DNA of 64,000 bases from Apostichopus japonicus (lineage: Eukaryota; Echinodermata; Holothuroidea; Aspidochirotida; Stichopodidae): the NCBI RefSeq assembly GCF_037975245.1, contig NC_092583.1, positions 13,667,764 to 13,731,763 of the forward strand, written 5' to 3'. The notes beneath the pieces are model-generated. The model was not told the origin of the DNA. It ran no database searches and worked only from the letters and a program-made list of their open reading frames with translations. Numbering within the stretch: position 1 is the stretch's first letter; the number at the start of each line of letters is the position of its first letter. A program made the position numbers and the translations under genes. This document shows positions 24,761 to 37,810 of this stretch, piece after piece.

Positions 24761-27700
24761 TTAGGATGGTGGGTATCCTCTTGCCTCTGTGTCGATAAGT
24801 TTACCGTGTTGAATATGAGAAATCGTCCACTCAGGATCTACTCCCGGAGTGACCTCACGTAGAAATCTGTCAAAATATCCACCAAAAAAAACAATTACAT
24901 TTGATAGTTAAATAACGTATTGTTATCTCCATACTTCACACAATGGTCGTGCAGTAAGACCAAAAGTTTCTTTGACTACCAGTTCTAATGTGTATAGAAC
25001 AGTAATGTAGTATTAATTAAATACAATTTAACATGTACATGCAGAGCGGTATTAGGTACACAAATTGGTTGTCCCTTCTTATTTCTTACATCTGGGGCCT
25101 CCCAATTTTGTTTACGGCATGGCTGAATCACTTCTGAATGCATTTTGTTATTTGGTTGAAAGAGTTTTGGTTGCATTTACTCATTGAAAGAGTGTTTGTA
25201 GATGCTTTTGGTGTTTTACTGTGATTTATAAATTGAAGAAACTTATAGCATCCTTTTACTCCTTTAAGGCTTTATCAGAACCGTAGAGTGAAACAGTAAA
25301 GCATTTCAACTCGACACATTGGGTACATTGAGTATAACAGAACATTGTCCAACATAAAAGTTATATGACAGACTTACTCATATGTACAGCTAACAAGGCT
25401 TCCCATGTTATCAAACTCTTCCTGTGACACTCCCGGGGGTGGTTTACCTATCTTCATACCATATCCCTCACTCTCCTCTTTAGGTACAGCTGATGATAAA
25501 CACCAGAACTTCATTAAAATATACAAGAACCTTCCACCTTAAGAAGAGAAGGAAAGGAAGGAGAAAAATAGAGAAGAAAAGAGAGCTCTGATTGTTTCCG
25601 TGCAGTTGAAATGACGGTACCCTATATACAACCCGAAAGTCAATCCACAATATAAGACCTCGTTTCATGCATGTGCATCACCAATGAAATCGTAAGTTCA
25701 TGGAAAAAAGTGTACCTCTACATGTTCAAACTATGTGATGTAGAGATATTACCCCAACAAATGACCCTTTATGAATGTGATCTGATAAAAATGTTCACTA
25801 GTCATGAGGCCATTTGAAGAAAGCTGTAATAGTAACCAGCTGTACCAATGAATTTTCAATTGATTTGTCTATACATTTAATTAATGGTTGTCTTTTGTCT
25901 GTTATGTTGAGACAATGTCACAGATATAGTATCAAGCAGAAAAGGACAAAGCATGTGACCTCTATGGTTTGCTGTGTTCATCTCACAGACCTGCACTTGA
26001 ATTACCCTCCATCCCAGTGGCGTAGGAAGGTACTTTTGAGTGGGGGGGCTGAAGACTGATGGCCGACCTGGGGAGGGGTCTAAGGGGAGGGGGTGTCCCC
26101 CTCCCCTTTGGAATTTTTTGCATTTCCAGGTGGCCTCAGATGCGATTTGGTGCAATATAGCACACTTCAACACCCACTCCATTTTGTAAACTTAATTTTG
26201 TATTTTCACCTGGCCTTAGATGCAATTTGGTGCTCCAAATGAGGTTTTTTTTCTCATTTGGAAATGAAAAAGGGGTTTTCTGACTTGCGAAGCGGGGGGG
26301 CGGAATGATACTTCCGCCCCTCCACATTTTTCACTGGGGGGCTGGCGCCCCCCCGGTTCCTACGCCCTTGCTCCATCTTGCTGATATTTTTGACTACCAT
26401 AACTGCTAATTTATTGCAGAGAATAATTTATCCTATATCACATCGCAAAAGTACTGTGCAAACAGTCAACTTGCTTTACGAGTGAAAACGTGGACAAATT
26501 TCATTACCTTGAAAACTGCTACACATAACTTGAATACTAAATGATATACCTGTATATGACTGAAACATTGCAATAAAAATTAATATTAAATAGCAGACTA
26601 GTAACAATCACAAAGAGTTAAAAGCCATCATCAGCATTTCAAGCTGATTGTGACTAACTTTTGATACATTATTTGATTGACATGATATGTTAGTAACAAT
26701 GCAATTCAAGGTTTATTCCAAATGATGGAGGACAAATCATAAATAAATAAATACAAACAAAATCTAATTTCCTTTTTCCATGTGAATAGTAAATAATATT
26801 AAACATTGCCACAAAATATTTAGAATGTATGGAAAAGTAATCATTTTCTACTTATAAATTGAGGTTAATTTTAATGTGAAGAAATCTACCAGTAGTCCTA
26901 TTATATCTTCATTTGAACAACTACTTTCTTATTTTTGTGTCATACTTGCATGTAAAACTGGCAAACCAACTACAAAAGTTTGAATGTCAATTTCTCAGCA
27001 AACATTCTACATAGTACTGTACCTTTATCATCATAGTGAACAGTAATGTTCTGTGGAAATGAATAGAGGATATCATCGATCGAAACAGCCAAACTGGATC
27101 TGTCTGTCAGACTCATTTTTCCAATAACTTCTGTCAACTCTGGTATCAACTAGAAAAACCAATACAATTTGAGTTAACAAACATGAAAAAATGTCTACAA
27201 TGGAGCTTGATATCTATAGGGTTTGTATTCAAAATCATTACGACTACTGCATAATTCATGTTTCACATTGAACAAAAGGGTTGGTGTTTTAAAAAATCAT
27301 TCTATCTATAACCTCGTAAGCTTAAACTGAATCGGGAATACACATGGAAAATATTGTTTTGTAATTTGCTGTATAATGACAATGAAATACTAACCTTTGG
27401 AGAGACCATTTTTCCAATATTGTCCAACTCTCCATTTGACATTTCTCGTGAAATGATAGAAAATCCCTACAACAGTAGCAAAAGAAGGAGATTAATGAGA
27501 ATATTAAGGATAGCTTGAGCATAATTTTTCTGGCAAGAAAAAGAACATTTTACTTGGTCATTTAGTCTAGCTGACATTACCAAATAAGAAAGCTTCACCA
27601 GGACCACTGCAATGTTGCTTTTTCCCTATAGCCTAATAAAGTTTGGCATCTGATCTTGTTTCCATGGTCCAATAAATTATGGAGGTAAACATGTTTTTGG

Positions 27701-28462
27701 CTTGAACTTTCAATATTTAGTGGGTAGGGATTAATGTCCAACAGTCCCAACTTCCTTACCTTTCCCACATTGATAATAGCATGCACATTTCTTGACATTA
27801 ATGTGGAGATAAATACTGACTTGAAAAGAATCGGTAGCTGGTATACTCTGCAGTTTTCTTCCAATCCAATTGTGTTTTATTAACAACAAATATCTATTTC
27901 AGTCATGTATCCATGTATCACATCTTAATCTTAAACAAAATACTTTTGCTTTATTAAGCTTGGGCATAACTCTGAAAAATGTTAGGCCTGGATCAGGCCT
28001 ATTCATCCTCAATCTCACCTGTTTTGCACCTTCAGTAAAATCTTTGAAGGAAAACTCTGGATCAAAATATGCTCTAATAATGACCCCAAATACCCAGTTC
28101 CTTAGAACTTTAAAAGGGTTTGGGAGAGCTATGAACACAGGTTTTAGTTTCCTCTTATTCGAATCTTGGTTATCTCTGTCGAATGCGTCGTTACTTTGGT
28201 GTCTAACATAAAGGCTAAGGCTAGGCTTATATAAAGGTTCATTTACTATAGTGATAGGATTAAAATGACAAAGAAATTTAGATTCCCTCCTAGGCCTAGT
28301 TTCATTGATGGGCTCTCGCTTTTCACAAGTGCAATAGCTTCCGAAATACATCCCGTGAACATGATATCGTTTCTTGAAAAGATGAGAACCAACATTCTTC
28401 GAAAACACCATAAATGGTGGTACTGGTAGTCTCAAAATCTGTTTTGTTATGGTTGCAGCCAT
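24761..28462 (-). CDS. MAIP1: matrix AAA peptidase-interacting protein 1 (MAIP1/C2orf47)
   Basis: Five GT-AG exons on the minus strand are seen: 28462-28019, 27466-27395, 27149-27023, 25537-25378 and 24866-24761. Together they give 909 nt, or 302 aa plus stop, in continuous phase (human about 291 aa). Diagnostic motifs: ALPNPFKVLRNWV, then AYFDPEFSFKDFTEGAKQ at the end of exon 1, SIDDILYSFP and HYDDKGG in exons 3-4, LYILMKFWCLSSA in exon 4, and EFLREVTPGVDPEWTISHIQ near the C-terminus. The N-terminal 90 residues are poorly conserved and basic, as expected for a mitochondrial presequence. The known role, from the vertebrate protein, is in the mitochondrial matrix: binding m-AAA protease and promoting EMRE maturation, so controlling assembly of the calcium uniporter. 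It is divergently paired with TYW5. Intron 3 carries a hAT miniature element. Confidence 0.93.
26015..26370. mobile_element. hAT miniature element, 'gcgtagga' family, copy 2 (inverted)
   Basis: Termini are CAGTGGCGTAGGAAGG at 26015 and GGTTCCTACGCCCTTG ending at 26370, in the opposite orientation to the 15032 copy. The target duplication is ctccatcc/ctccatct (26007-26014 and 26371-26378, one mismatch). It lies within intron 3 of MAIP1. The open frames over it are chance. Confidence 0.95.
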
Positions 28463-30072
28463 TTTGGATTCACTTTTGTGATAAAGTCGGTTATAAATGT
28501 GAAGTGCACCCTCAAAGTTATCTCACATCGATAAGAAATAGCGCCATCTGTTGTGTGAAAGTTGAAATCGTTCGAGCCTGGTGTTTGGGGGATGGGAAAG
28601 GGCGACCTAGGCGTTATTATATCAGTTATGCTTGATTTTTACCTTCAAACATGCGTCAGGGAGTTGAATAAAACTTTGCAATTGTCACTTTCAGCGGGAA
28701 ACATTTATAGCGCAACAACAACATCTTGGTAAAATTGTCATCACTGATATCATTGGTGACCCTCTGATTGAGATCACTACATGTATACATCCTACTGTAA
28801 GAAAGTAATTTGCTAACCTAGTAAAACGTCCTTATTACACACAAATGAAGATTTCGTTACACCAAACAAATTTTACATATGGCGCAGATAGAGAGATTCC
28901 ATGTTCTTTCGAAGGATACTGTTAAAATGTTTGTTTTATTTATTTAATTTTGTCATGTACGAATAATGAAAGGAGCGATGTTGTTTTAATATCACGAATT
29001 AAAACCTAATTTTCGTGTGAATACCGCTGATAGTAATTACGCGAAATTAGTAAAAGTTTTATGCTACACTAGCCTAACGTTTAACGTTGGTCATCGATAG
29101 TCGCACATAGAAGATTGAGATTTTTCGGTCATGTAGCAAGACTCCAAGAGGACGCTCCAGCAAAGGTTGCTTTAAGAGAAGCACTGAGACATACTGCTAA
29201 ACCAGTTGGAAGGCCCGTGACTACATTGCTTGGAAAAATAAAGTCGCAATTCAAGGACATTAATATTAACAATTTCGAAGAAGCAATAAACCTTGCGCAA
29301 GATCGTGATACGTGGCGGAGGTTAATCACTGAGCATGTCGGATAGACGAGACTCAACTTACTACTACTACTAGCCTAACGTTTGGCCTAGGCTAAAATAA
29401 GGACAATATCATTGTAGGCCTAGGCCTACTGACTAATATAAATAATAGTACAAAATGCAGATAGCCACGTCGGTTCTGATTAAAGCATATGCCTTGCTTT
29501 TTTTACCCCAGGTATTCACTGGGAATCGAAAGTGTCGATAGTTTAAGGTTGCATAAAAGAAAAGGCAAGCCTAGGTATGGGAATAGGAAGTTAGGGTTAT
29601 TGTATGTATTGTTACTGTTACTGATAGGCCTAGGCTATAGTATTTATTTATGTTATAACCTAGAGCCAAGGCCTAAAATGTGTAACGTTATCAGAAATTT
29701 ATACATTACGTCATCCACAGCTGATAGCAAAGTTGCAGGCCAGTCAAATTGCATGTTGATCAATGTCAATCTGGAAATTCCCCACTTGTGGTTGGTTTGA
29801 AATAAAAAGCTAAGAAAGTCTGAATATATAGTGATTGAGATATTAGGGATGTGTATTGTTAGAATTATACATTGTTGGCAGCACATTATTACTCTGTTCA
29901 ATCATATTGTGTTATTTTGCCCTGATTCTGTCCTAGCTGATTTGCAATACAGTACATGTGTTTCTGTAAGTTAATACAAATTAAGATTTTTTTCTTTGTG
30001 ATATGATTAATTTTAATGGTATCTATCATATTTTACAGTTGCAAACTGGTCTCTTTGTGAAATAACCGACAT
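28463..30072. promoter_or_regulatory. MAIP1/TYW5 divergent intergenic region (candidate bidirectional promoter)
   Basis: The two start codons face away from each other across about 1.6 kb, of which about 300 bp is a LINE insertion plus its target duplication. Removing it leaves about 1.3 kb. The MAIP1-proximal part (28463-28640) holds the motif 'gccattttggattc' just upstream of the start and no evident TATA box. An acceptor-like 'tattttacag' at 30029-30038 leaves room for a non-coding first exon of TYW5. A shared promoter is inferred from the orientation and from the head-to-head pair I recall in human. Confidence 0.5.
29083..29368 (+). mobile_element. 5'-truncated LINE 3' end with target-site duplication
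   Basis: The piece encodes the extreme C-terminus of a non-LTR retrotransposon ORF2. It opens RLRFFGHVARLQED, continues KPVGRPVTTLLGK and ends DRDTWRRLITEHVG before a stop at 29343-29345. This post-RT tail (FGHVAR, GRP, DR..WR) is common in invertebrate LINEs. After the stop comes a (tac)n tail. The 15 bp sequence actagcctaacgttt occurs at 29068-29082 and 29369-29383, flanking the insert exactly, as expected from target-primed reverse transcription with severe 5' truncation. The frame is open, so the insertion is fairly young. The clade is not assigned. Confidence 0.9.
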
Positions 30073-33000
30073 ATGATGGCTAAGAATTGGCATGAGGCTG
30101 GTAAAATCGTGGAGTGTTTCAAGGACGTTGATGCAGACACCTTTGTAAATGAAATATATCCCATGGTACAGTAGAATTTCTTTTAATTGGTGTACAGGGA
30201 TTGATAAAACTCATCTCAAATTATTGTTTGCTCCATACAGTATGTAGGCGTTAGAGCAGGGAATAGCTTATAATCCGGTATTGCATAGCAAAATGCTATG
30301 GAAACTTGGTACATTGTTATACAAATGCAAAGTTGTATAGTAATTTATGTACATAGGAACCATAGTCTTTTACAAAGTTCAAAGCATTCACAGACTGCAC
30401 TGCAATGCAAAAGCTGAACACTAACTTATAACCTGTAGATCTACTGTAACTTTGCTCTCTAAGACTCTAAATCTTTATGTTTCTTTTGTAGGCCTACACT
30501 ACAGTCTTCCAATCCATTTAAAAATGTGGAGAATATATTTCAGTGAATTGACTTGCTGACTTCAAGTCTACGTGGAACATCTCTCCAAACTGTAAAGATT
30601 CAAAAATATTTATGACATATTTACTCAAAGAGATTGTACAGTGACTTCATAGTCAATGACTTGGCTCAATTAAGTCAGGAAAAATTATTTCCTTTACAGA
30701 CTCGACTGTAAGCTTAAAAGAAATTTACTATTCCACTCACTTGTAACGCTTCAGATCTTTATTTTTTCTTCAGAGGATTCCAGCAGTGCTGAAAGGAGTT
30801 GATATTGGGTCGTGTACACAAAAATGGACTACAGACTATCTATGTAGAAACGGTTCCTCGCAGTCAGTGAAAGTCCATGTCAGCACAGAAAGGAATATGG
30901 ATTTTATTCAGAAGAACTATTCATACAGGTTTGATTATACATATAGATAAGGGAAAAATATTGGTAATTCTATTTTGCAGTATAAAGATAACTGGAAAAG
31001 ACTCTTAGTTAAGTGTCATATTATTAAAGAGTAGCCTTCTGAGAGAGCAAGCACAAGCAGGAGGCATTGTGTAGTCAGTCTGTTCCATCCATGATAATTA
31101 AATGTCATCATGCACTCACTTGTGTTGGTTTGTTCAAAAATTATATCAATTACCAACTTGTTGTTTTTTATTATTATCTATTGGAAAGCTGATTTTACTA
31201 CCTTATTTATATCCAAATTTATGCATCGATGTATTTCCAAAGAACAGAACAAAATATGTCACCAAAATTGTTTCTCTTTTTCTTTTTTCTTTTTTAAACT
31301 GGCTTTGAATTTTGTATTCAACTTTCACTTATATCCCCCAGAAAAATTTAAATATTTTTGTATGCGTGTATGTTTATGTATTTTAGTAGATTCTTCCCAA
31401 GGATACGAGGGGAGCCATGTTCATCCCTAGGAGGTATCATCCAGTTTCTACACAAATAGTATCCCCCGGTACCCTCTACCTCTACCCTCCCCCCTCCCCA
31501 CTCTACCCTTCTCCCTCCAAAGTAGCAGTCATGCAACTGTAAATAGAAAACTTTTTCATTGGACTATTCCGCAGGACACTTCCCTTTGATGAACTAATCA
31601 AACGGTGTGCTGAGAGCAGCCATGAAGAATATTTCTTTGACGAGGTAAATACATGAACTACTCATTGGAGTCCCATCAAATGGAAATATTTTCTATTGGA
31701 AACCTTTTCTTGCAATATTTTGCCATCCTGGTAGTTATCAACCTCAGTTTACCTACCTACATGTTAATCCCATGAACTATTTATATAAATACATTGCACT
31801 GGCTTCTTCACTGATATCAAATGAACAGTATGTTTTCCTATGTAACATAATCTATTTTTGTTTGTTTCTTTTCTTACTCTCTTGTAAACAGAATGAAAAA
31901 TATTACCTCAGAGCTCTTGGTGCTGACAACAGAAAGGTTAGTTTCCTGGTTGACAGGCATTGTATGTTATTATTGAATATTATTGGGAGAAAACTGTCAA
32001 CTTATAGAGCTCTACTTTCAAATACCTGTTTCATAACTGGAATGTAAACTAGAAGAATTTGTTCATGTTCCCTTGCAGATTGCATTGTTATTGTATGTAT
32101 TAACCTTTGTTATGTTAGAGATTAAAAGCATTGAAGACGCGCCCCAAACCGCATGCTGCACTCTGAAAAAGTTAACTTTCCGTTGTTTGCAAGTGAAGTT
32201 TTCTTCTTGTCGCTACAAAATGCAGACAGTAATGAAACGTGATACCTTGTTATCTTTTATCTAGACCTGAGATGTCCATTGCTGCTATGTACACTGTGTT
32301 GTGGGTATTGACCGTAGATGTATGTATTGACTGTACACTAGTGTCTAATTACCAACGGTAGCAAGCTGTGTGTGTATTTTCTGGGATCGATGGTTGTGTC
32401 TAACACTAACACCTCATTCGAAACTAGGTCAGATTACCGGCACGAGACGTTTCTTTGTGCGCTAGTCTTAACACCCTTTAAACTGATCTGCAAATGGTTT
32501 CTTTGTCTAACCTGCAGTGTTATATACAATTTGAAGGAGACTAGAATGATGAACTCTGTGAATTGTCATTACATAGTGTTCAGTGTCTGAGTTTGAAGGA
32601 TACTGGGTAAATGAATGCCACACTGTATCAATTGTTAATTGATCATAGACTAGAAAGATGAACTTCATATTATATTATTATTTTGGTGGTGTTTATCGGA
32701 TTTATCAATGACTTGGAACACATGATGTGGTGTACTCCGTTGAAGGTCATAGCGTATATTATCCAATCAGTTTACTGTTGACAGTGCAATGAATGTTAAC
32801 GATCCGTTCTTGGTTCTACAGGATGTAGCGAACATCGAGAAAGAATTTCCCGAACTATCGAAAGATGTCAGGATACCACCGTTCTTCGTCAAAGATCAAT
32901 TCTTCTCTTCTGTTTTGAGGGTTGGTTCTCCCGATCTGCAACTTTGGACCCACTATGATGTGAGCAAAAGATTATAAAATTTGGATTTGAAAGAAACGTT

Positions 33001-36000
33001 AACTACTCAAATGCCACCGACTTTTGTGCGGAAAATTCACTGAACTTCCTCAAATTTCCTCCTTTCTTTGTTTACATAAATTTTGCAATGACGACTATTA
33101 ATGTTGTTGTGAATTGTTGTGAACAGCTAGCTGGTTGGCAACTCCAAACCATCTTAACAGGGCAATTGTTTACTTTAGTATGAAAGAATCTGACAGTCAC
33201 TCGCATGTTATACATATATCATTGTCACATTAGCACAGTGTGTTGCATAATTGTTCAGTTCAAGTGTGTAAGTAGCTCCTTGGTCAGTGTTGACCATAGT
33301 ATGTGATAGTATTTGGGATATGAGCATCCTTTGTGTACATCCTTCAATAGCTTTGCTTGGGAGAAGATCAGCATACATATGAGGAGGTTATTTCAATATT
33401 CTTAAAGGTAATCAATGCAATGGGGCTTTCTAGCTTTCTTGTAGAGGGCGCTGTCATATTGATCTTAATATTCTTGATCTATACTATTTATTTACACGAT
33501 TGTGTGAAAGTGCTCATTAGCATGCAAACACACCGGATAAACTTATACAGGTGCACTGGGTGATTGGCTTGTTAAAAGGTCTGCTTGTGGTAGTGCAGTT
33601 GGGCAACTTGTGCAAGTCTCTTAAAACAATTAGTCTGACCTTCAAACGTCAAAAATAAGTTTCAAGATGATATCTATTGAAATAATTAGAAATGAAATTG
33701 TATAGTTCAATAGTGCTCGACTTAACAGTACCGTAGTGATCTTCAGTCAGAGTCTGCAGCTTGTCGATGTTTTGCAGAACTAGATAGGACCAATATGATC
33801 ATGGCTGGAGGGGCTCATTACGTGTGGAAGAATAATATGTCATGGGTTTTTCTTTTCATCTCACTCCCAGAATTTAATCTCATCCAAATTAATAAAGAGT
33901 GACAATATACGAGGGCAGTATGGAACAATGTTATGCAACAATGACCAAGCTGCTCACATATTTCAGGTCTAATTAGTTATTTAAGTTTTTATCTTCTATT
34001 TTTCTCTCGCCAGATTATGGATAACATTCTAATGCAAATCAAAGGCACCAAGCGAGTTGTCTTATTCAGTCCTCAAGATGCTGGTCATCTCTATCTGAAA
34101 GGTACACGTGTCAGTCAGATAGTTATAATTATATCTGATATTTAGAAACACTTTCAACACAGTCAACAATCAACATTATAAGGGCTGATATAATGTTTTA
34201 GTTAATGTAAGAAAGAAACTAAAAGAGAGAAGAAACTGTTAACAAACTGCTCATCTACTGCAAGAAGCCTGCGAAGGTAAAACATGCAGAAGTTTGACTG
34301 TCTGTCCGTCTGTGTCTCGTCTTGTGTACTTAGTTTGTTTTGGTTTCACTTCTAGCCGACTGAAGAAGATCCTGCTAGGATGGAAACTTCGGGCCCTCTA
34401 ACTCTTAATGTAGTTAGTTAATCTATTAAAATGCAACATTTATAAAAGACACACCTTTGCAGTTTCTCCTCTTGTTGTAAATACGTTACAGAATAACTTA
34501 CAATGGAATGTCAACTTGTTAAATTGTGAATCATTGACTTTGAAAGACGATACTTGGGTTCGTCTTAACATTTTTTTAACATAAGGTGACCATGTTTTTC
34601 CAATAAATCCCGGACATGATATTTAAGTTGACTTGCCCCTTCTACAACCCATCCCCCCCCACCCATCCCCTTCCATTTTGACATGGCAGGTTATGACATG
34701 AAACTATATGATTAAAAGGCAGGGTGGAATCTTTTTTTGGTGTTTCTATGTTTCAAAGATGATGTTCAAACACTGAAAGAGCCAATAAACTTAGATACAT
34801 AACAGCTGTGAGTCATGAATATACATTATTAATAAATCATTTGTAAAAATGTAATTGTAAATAATCAATGCTGACGTTGACGCTGTTTCTACCAAAGGAA
34901 GACCAAACCGGTAAAGTTGAGATTATTCCGGGAAGTTTTTAAGAATTCAGGGATGTTCTCGGGACAGTAGAGGTCGTCTGGTCAGCTTAGTTTAATAGAG
35001 AAGAGAAGGTTTGAAATGGATATATAAATATACCTATCCCCTCATTAATCAATGGATGCTACAGCTTTTATTTTTTAAGATGGTAATTTAATTTCTTTGC
35101 AGGTGACAAGTCCATGGTCCTTGACATCGAGAATCCTGATTTTAATCAGTTTCCGTTACTTTCATCAGCCTGTCCTTATCACTGTATTCTTCATCCAGGA
35201 GATTGTCTCTTTATTCCAGGTTTGTCTTTATTAGTATTAACACAATAGGACATTGTCTCTTTATTCCAGGTTTGTCTTTATAAGTATTAACACAAGAGGA
35301 GATTGTCTCTTTATTCCAGGTTTGTCTTTATTAGTATTTACACAATAGGACATTGTCTCTTTATTCCAGGTTTGTCTTGATTAGTATTAACACAAGAGGA
35401 GATTGTCTCTGTATTCCAGGTTTGTCTTTACTAGTATTAACACAATAGGACATTGTCTCTTTATTCCAGGTTTGTCTGTATTAATATTAACACAAAAGGA
35501 GATTGTCTCTTTATTTCAGGTTTGTCTTTATTAGTATTAACAGAATAGGAGATTGTCTCTTAATACCAGGTTTGTCTGTATTAGTATTAACACAATAGGA
35601 GATTGTCTCTTTATTCCAGGTTTGTCTATATTAGTATTAACAGAATAGGAGATTGTCTCTTAATACCAGGTTTGTCTTTAGTAGTATTAAACACAATAGG
35701 AGATTGTCTCTTTATTCCAGGTTTGTCTGTATTAATATTAACACATTAGGAGATTGTCTCTTTATTCCAGGTTTGTCTGTATTTATATTAACACAATAGG
35801 AGATTGTCTCTTTATTCCAGGTTTGTCTGTATTATTATTATCACAATAGGTGATTGTCTTTTTATTCCAGGTTTGTCTGTATTAGTATAACACAATAGGA
35901 GATTGTCTCTTTAATCCAGGTTTGTCTGTATTAGTATTAACACAATTGGAGATTGTCTCTTTATTCCTGGTTTGTCTTTATTAGTATTATCACAATAGGA

Positions 36001-36607
36001 GATTGTCTCATTATTCCAGGTTTGTCTTAATTAGTATTATTACAAAAGGAGATTGGTTGTCTTTATTAGTATTAACACAATAGGAGATTGTCTCTTTATT
36101 CTAGGTTTGTCTTTATTAGTATTAAACACAACAGTTCTGCACCTTTCATTTATATTTGGTTGGGGTTAGTTTAAGTTCCAACCAAACTATATTATTAATA
36201 TTAATGACTGTCTGTAATATCTGATTTTGCAGATTTTGACTTATTTTGCCGCAAACATTGTGAGGTACCATTTTTTTTATTAGCAATACAAATTCTAGGT
36301 GTCGATTTATAACTGGAATATATCTGTCTTCTTTTTGTTGTTGTCATCAGCCATGTGGTTTCACAATGTAGTCGCACATGACTTCAGCATCAGTGTCAAT
36401 GTCTTTTGGAAGCATCTATCATCAGATCTGTACGATCCCAAGGATCCCTACGGGAACAAGGACCCTATCCCGGCTGGCCAAGCATTGCAGGGTCTGAGGA
36501 GAGCTTTAAAACTACTGGATAAGTTACCAGATGAATACAAGGATTTTTATGGAAGGAGGATGGTCTTAGAGATAGAACAAAAGACTTATTACCAGGGCAA
36601 CGGATGA
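30073..36607 (+). CDS. TYW5: tRNA wybutosine-synthesising protein 5, JmjC-type hydroxylase
   Basis: Eight GT-AG exons: 30073-30165, 30774-30928, 31575-31644, 31892-31936, 32822-32959, 34014-34101, 35103-35219 and 36351-36607. They total 963 nt, or 320 aa (human about 315). Motifs in order: [110 protein letters not shown]. The Fe(II) ligands are His165, Asp167 (THYD) and His240 (WFHN), offset by five from the human H160/D162/H235. The family uses Fe(II) and 2-oxoglutarate to hydroxylate the wybutosine precursor at position 37 of tRNA-Phe. The first exon has two consecutive ATGs, and I chose the first. Intron 7 is a minisatellite built from the exon 7 end. AATAAA at 37349 is a possible poly(A) signal. 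Confidence 0.95.
32118..32490 (+). repeat. dispersed repeat of about 370 bp, copy in TYW5 intron 4
   Basis: From 'attgaagacgcgccccaaac' to 'agtcttaacaccctttaaac' this matches 40537-40905 in COA1 intron 1, same orientation, with many substitutions and small indels. It shows no TIRs, no coding content and no recognised tRNA-like head. It could be a SINE or a MITE fragment. Confidence 0.8.
34360..34394 (+). repeat. interspersed motif 'tgaagaagatcctgctagga', copy 1
   Basis: Within TYW5 intron 6. It reads ctgaagaagatcctgctagg, then atggaaacttcgg. A close inverted relative lies at 37811-37846. The layout (CUGANGA, a small stem, then GAAA) is reminiscent of hammerhead-ribozyme cores of Penelope-like elements. 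That comparison is tentative. Confidence 0.4.
35199..36130 (+). repeat. 50 bp minisatellite derived from the TYW5 exon 7/donor junction
   Basis: About 18 units of 50 bp, each containing gattgtctctttattccagg followed by tttgtctttattagtattaa. The first unit straddles the true end of exon 7: its first 21 bases encode the residues GDCLFIP and its GT is the authentic donor. All later units therefore carry a copy of the exon end and of the 5' splice site. The early units alternate between 'gagattg' and 'gacattg', suggesting 100 bp dimer amplification. Confidence 0.95.
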
Positions 36608-37810
36608 TATATCAAAATGGAAAATATATCACAACTGTTGGTCGAAAGAAATAATTTTTTAGGTTCAAAATGGGAGCAACTGGTTTGATGGAAGAAACAA
36701 ACTGGAAGTGGTCAAGTGTGTTCATCATGTTTTGATTTAATGGAAGGAATGAACCATTATGCTAATTCTGAATGATCTGATAGGCGAATCAGCCAAGGTC
36801 CTAACTAAGGACTCCCAAGGTGGATAGGCCCTCATCTCCAGCCACTCTCTATAGTTGGGTTTTGCCTGCAAAACAAAATGGCGAGGGTGGGGGGGGGGGG
36901 GGGGTGGGGGAGACAAGGATAGTGTGCCTTATCTGTACTAGGGCTACTGAGGTTGTTAATCCAGCACTAGTGTACTGCTCCGAACTCTGCAATATAAACC
37001 AATACGAAATGGCCAAGTCTTGCAACGGTTCAACAAAACATTGGTGGCTTGGATCAATGTCGTTGCATTTTCAAACAGTGTTTTACTTTTTGCTAGATTC
37101 ATTCAAATTAGTCATTCCATGGTATTGAAAGAGTCTGTGGAGTCATTTTGTGTAACCCTTAAGGTGATAGGTAGCTCTTAATTTTTGCAAAGAAGGCTAG
37201 GTGCCTTAACTCCATTATGAAAGTGTGTTAGGTCTACACTCAGTTTTGATATTTCAGTAATTAACAAACTTTATGAAAGTTAAATCATCTGCAGTTTAAA
37301 CGTCATTCGTATGAAAACATCTCCAAGTGATGATCATAGAATGATGAAAATAAATTTACATATCAAAAGTTAATCTGAACTCTGTTCATTTCTGTAACTA
37401 GATTAATCTTGAATAGCGCCACTAAGTATATAGTATGCAATATTTTACATTTATCATCACATCCTACAAAGTCACTCCAGTGGAGAAGTGATATGTAATC
37501 ATATTTAATTAGAAGAAAGTAGTTCCTGGGGGATGGATTTAAGTTGAGGGGTTCCCTCTCTCCTTTGAAATTGAGAAGCTCAATCCAAACTAAGATCGGA
37601 ACACTCGATGGACCATTTCTATTGATTACCTGTCTGTGCTCAAATCAGATTAGATAGATGGCCAAGTCACTGTTGAGAAAGTTTTACCACCGCATGTATT
37701 GCAACTTTGTCTGGACTGGGGAACGATCCAGGAATTTTTTCAAAAGTTTGTAACTCAAACTGGACGCTCCTGTAAGATAGTAAAAGAGAACGTGTGTAAT
37801 AGTAAGTGGG

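Noticed and set aside
27595-27864. Candidate extra MAIP1 exon in intron 1 (tgcag before 27618)
   Set aside because: In phase it hits a stop within four codons, and exon 1 joins directly to 27466-27395 matching the human alignment.
29489-29800. 103-codon plus-strand frame upstream of TYW5 as its first coding exon
   Set aside because: TYW5 exon 1 already supplies the N-terminus homologous to human TYW5. This frame shows no conservation.
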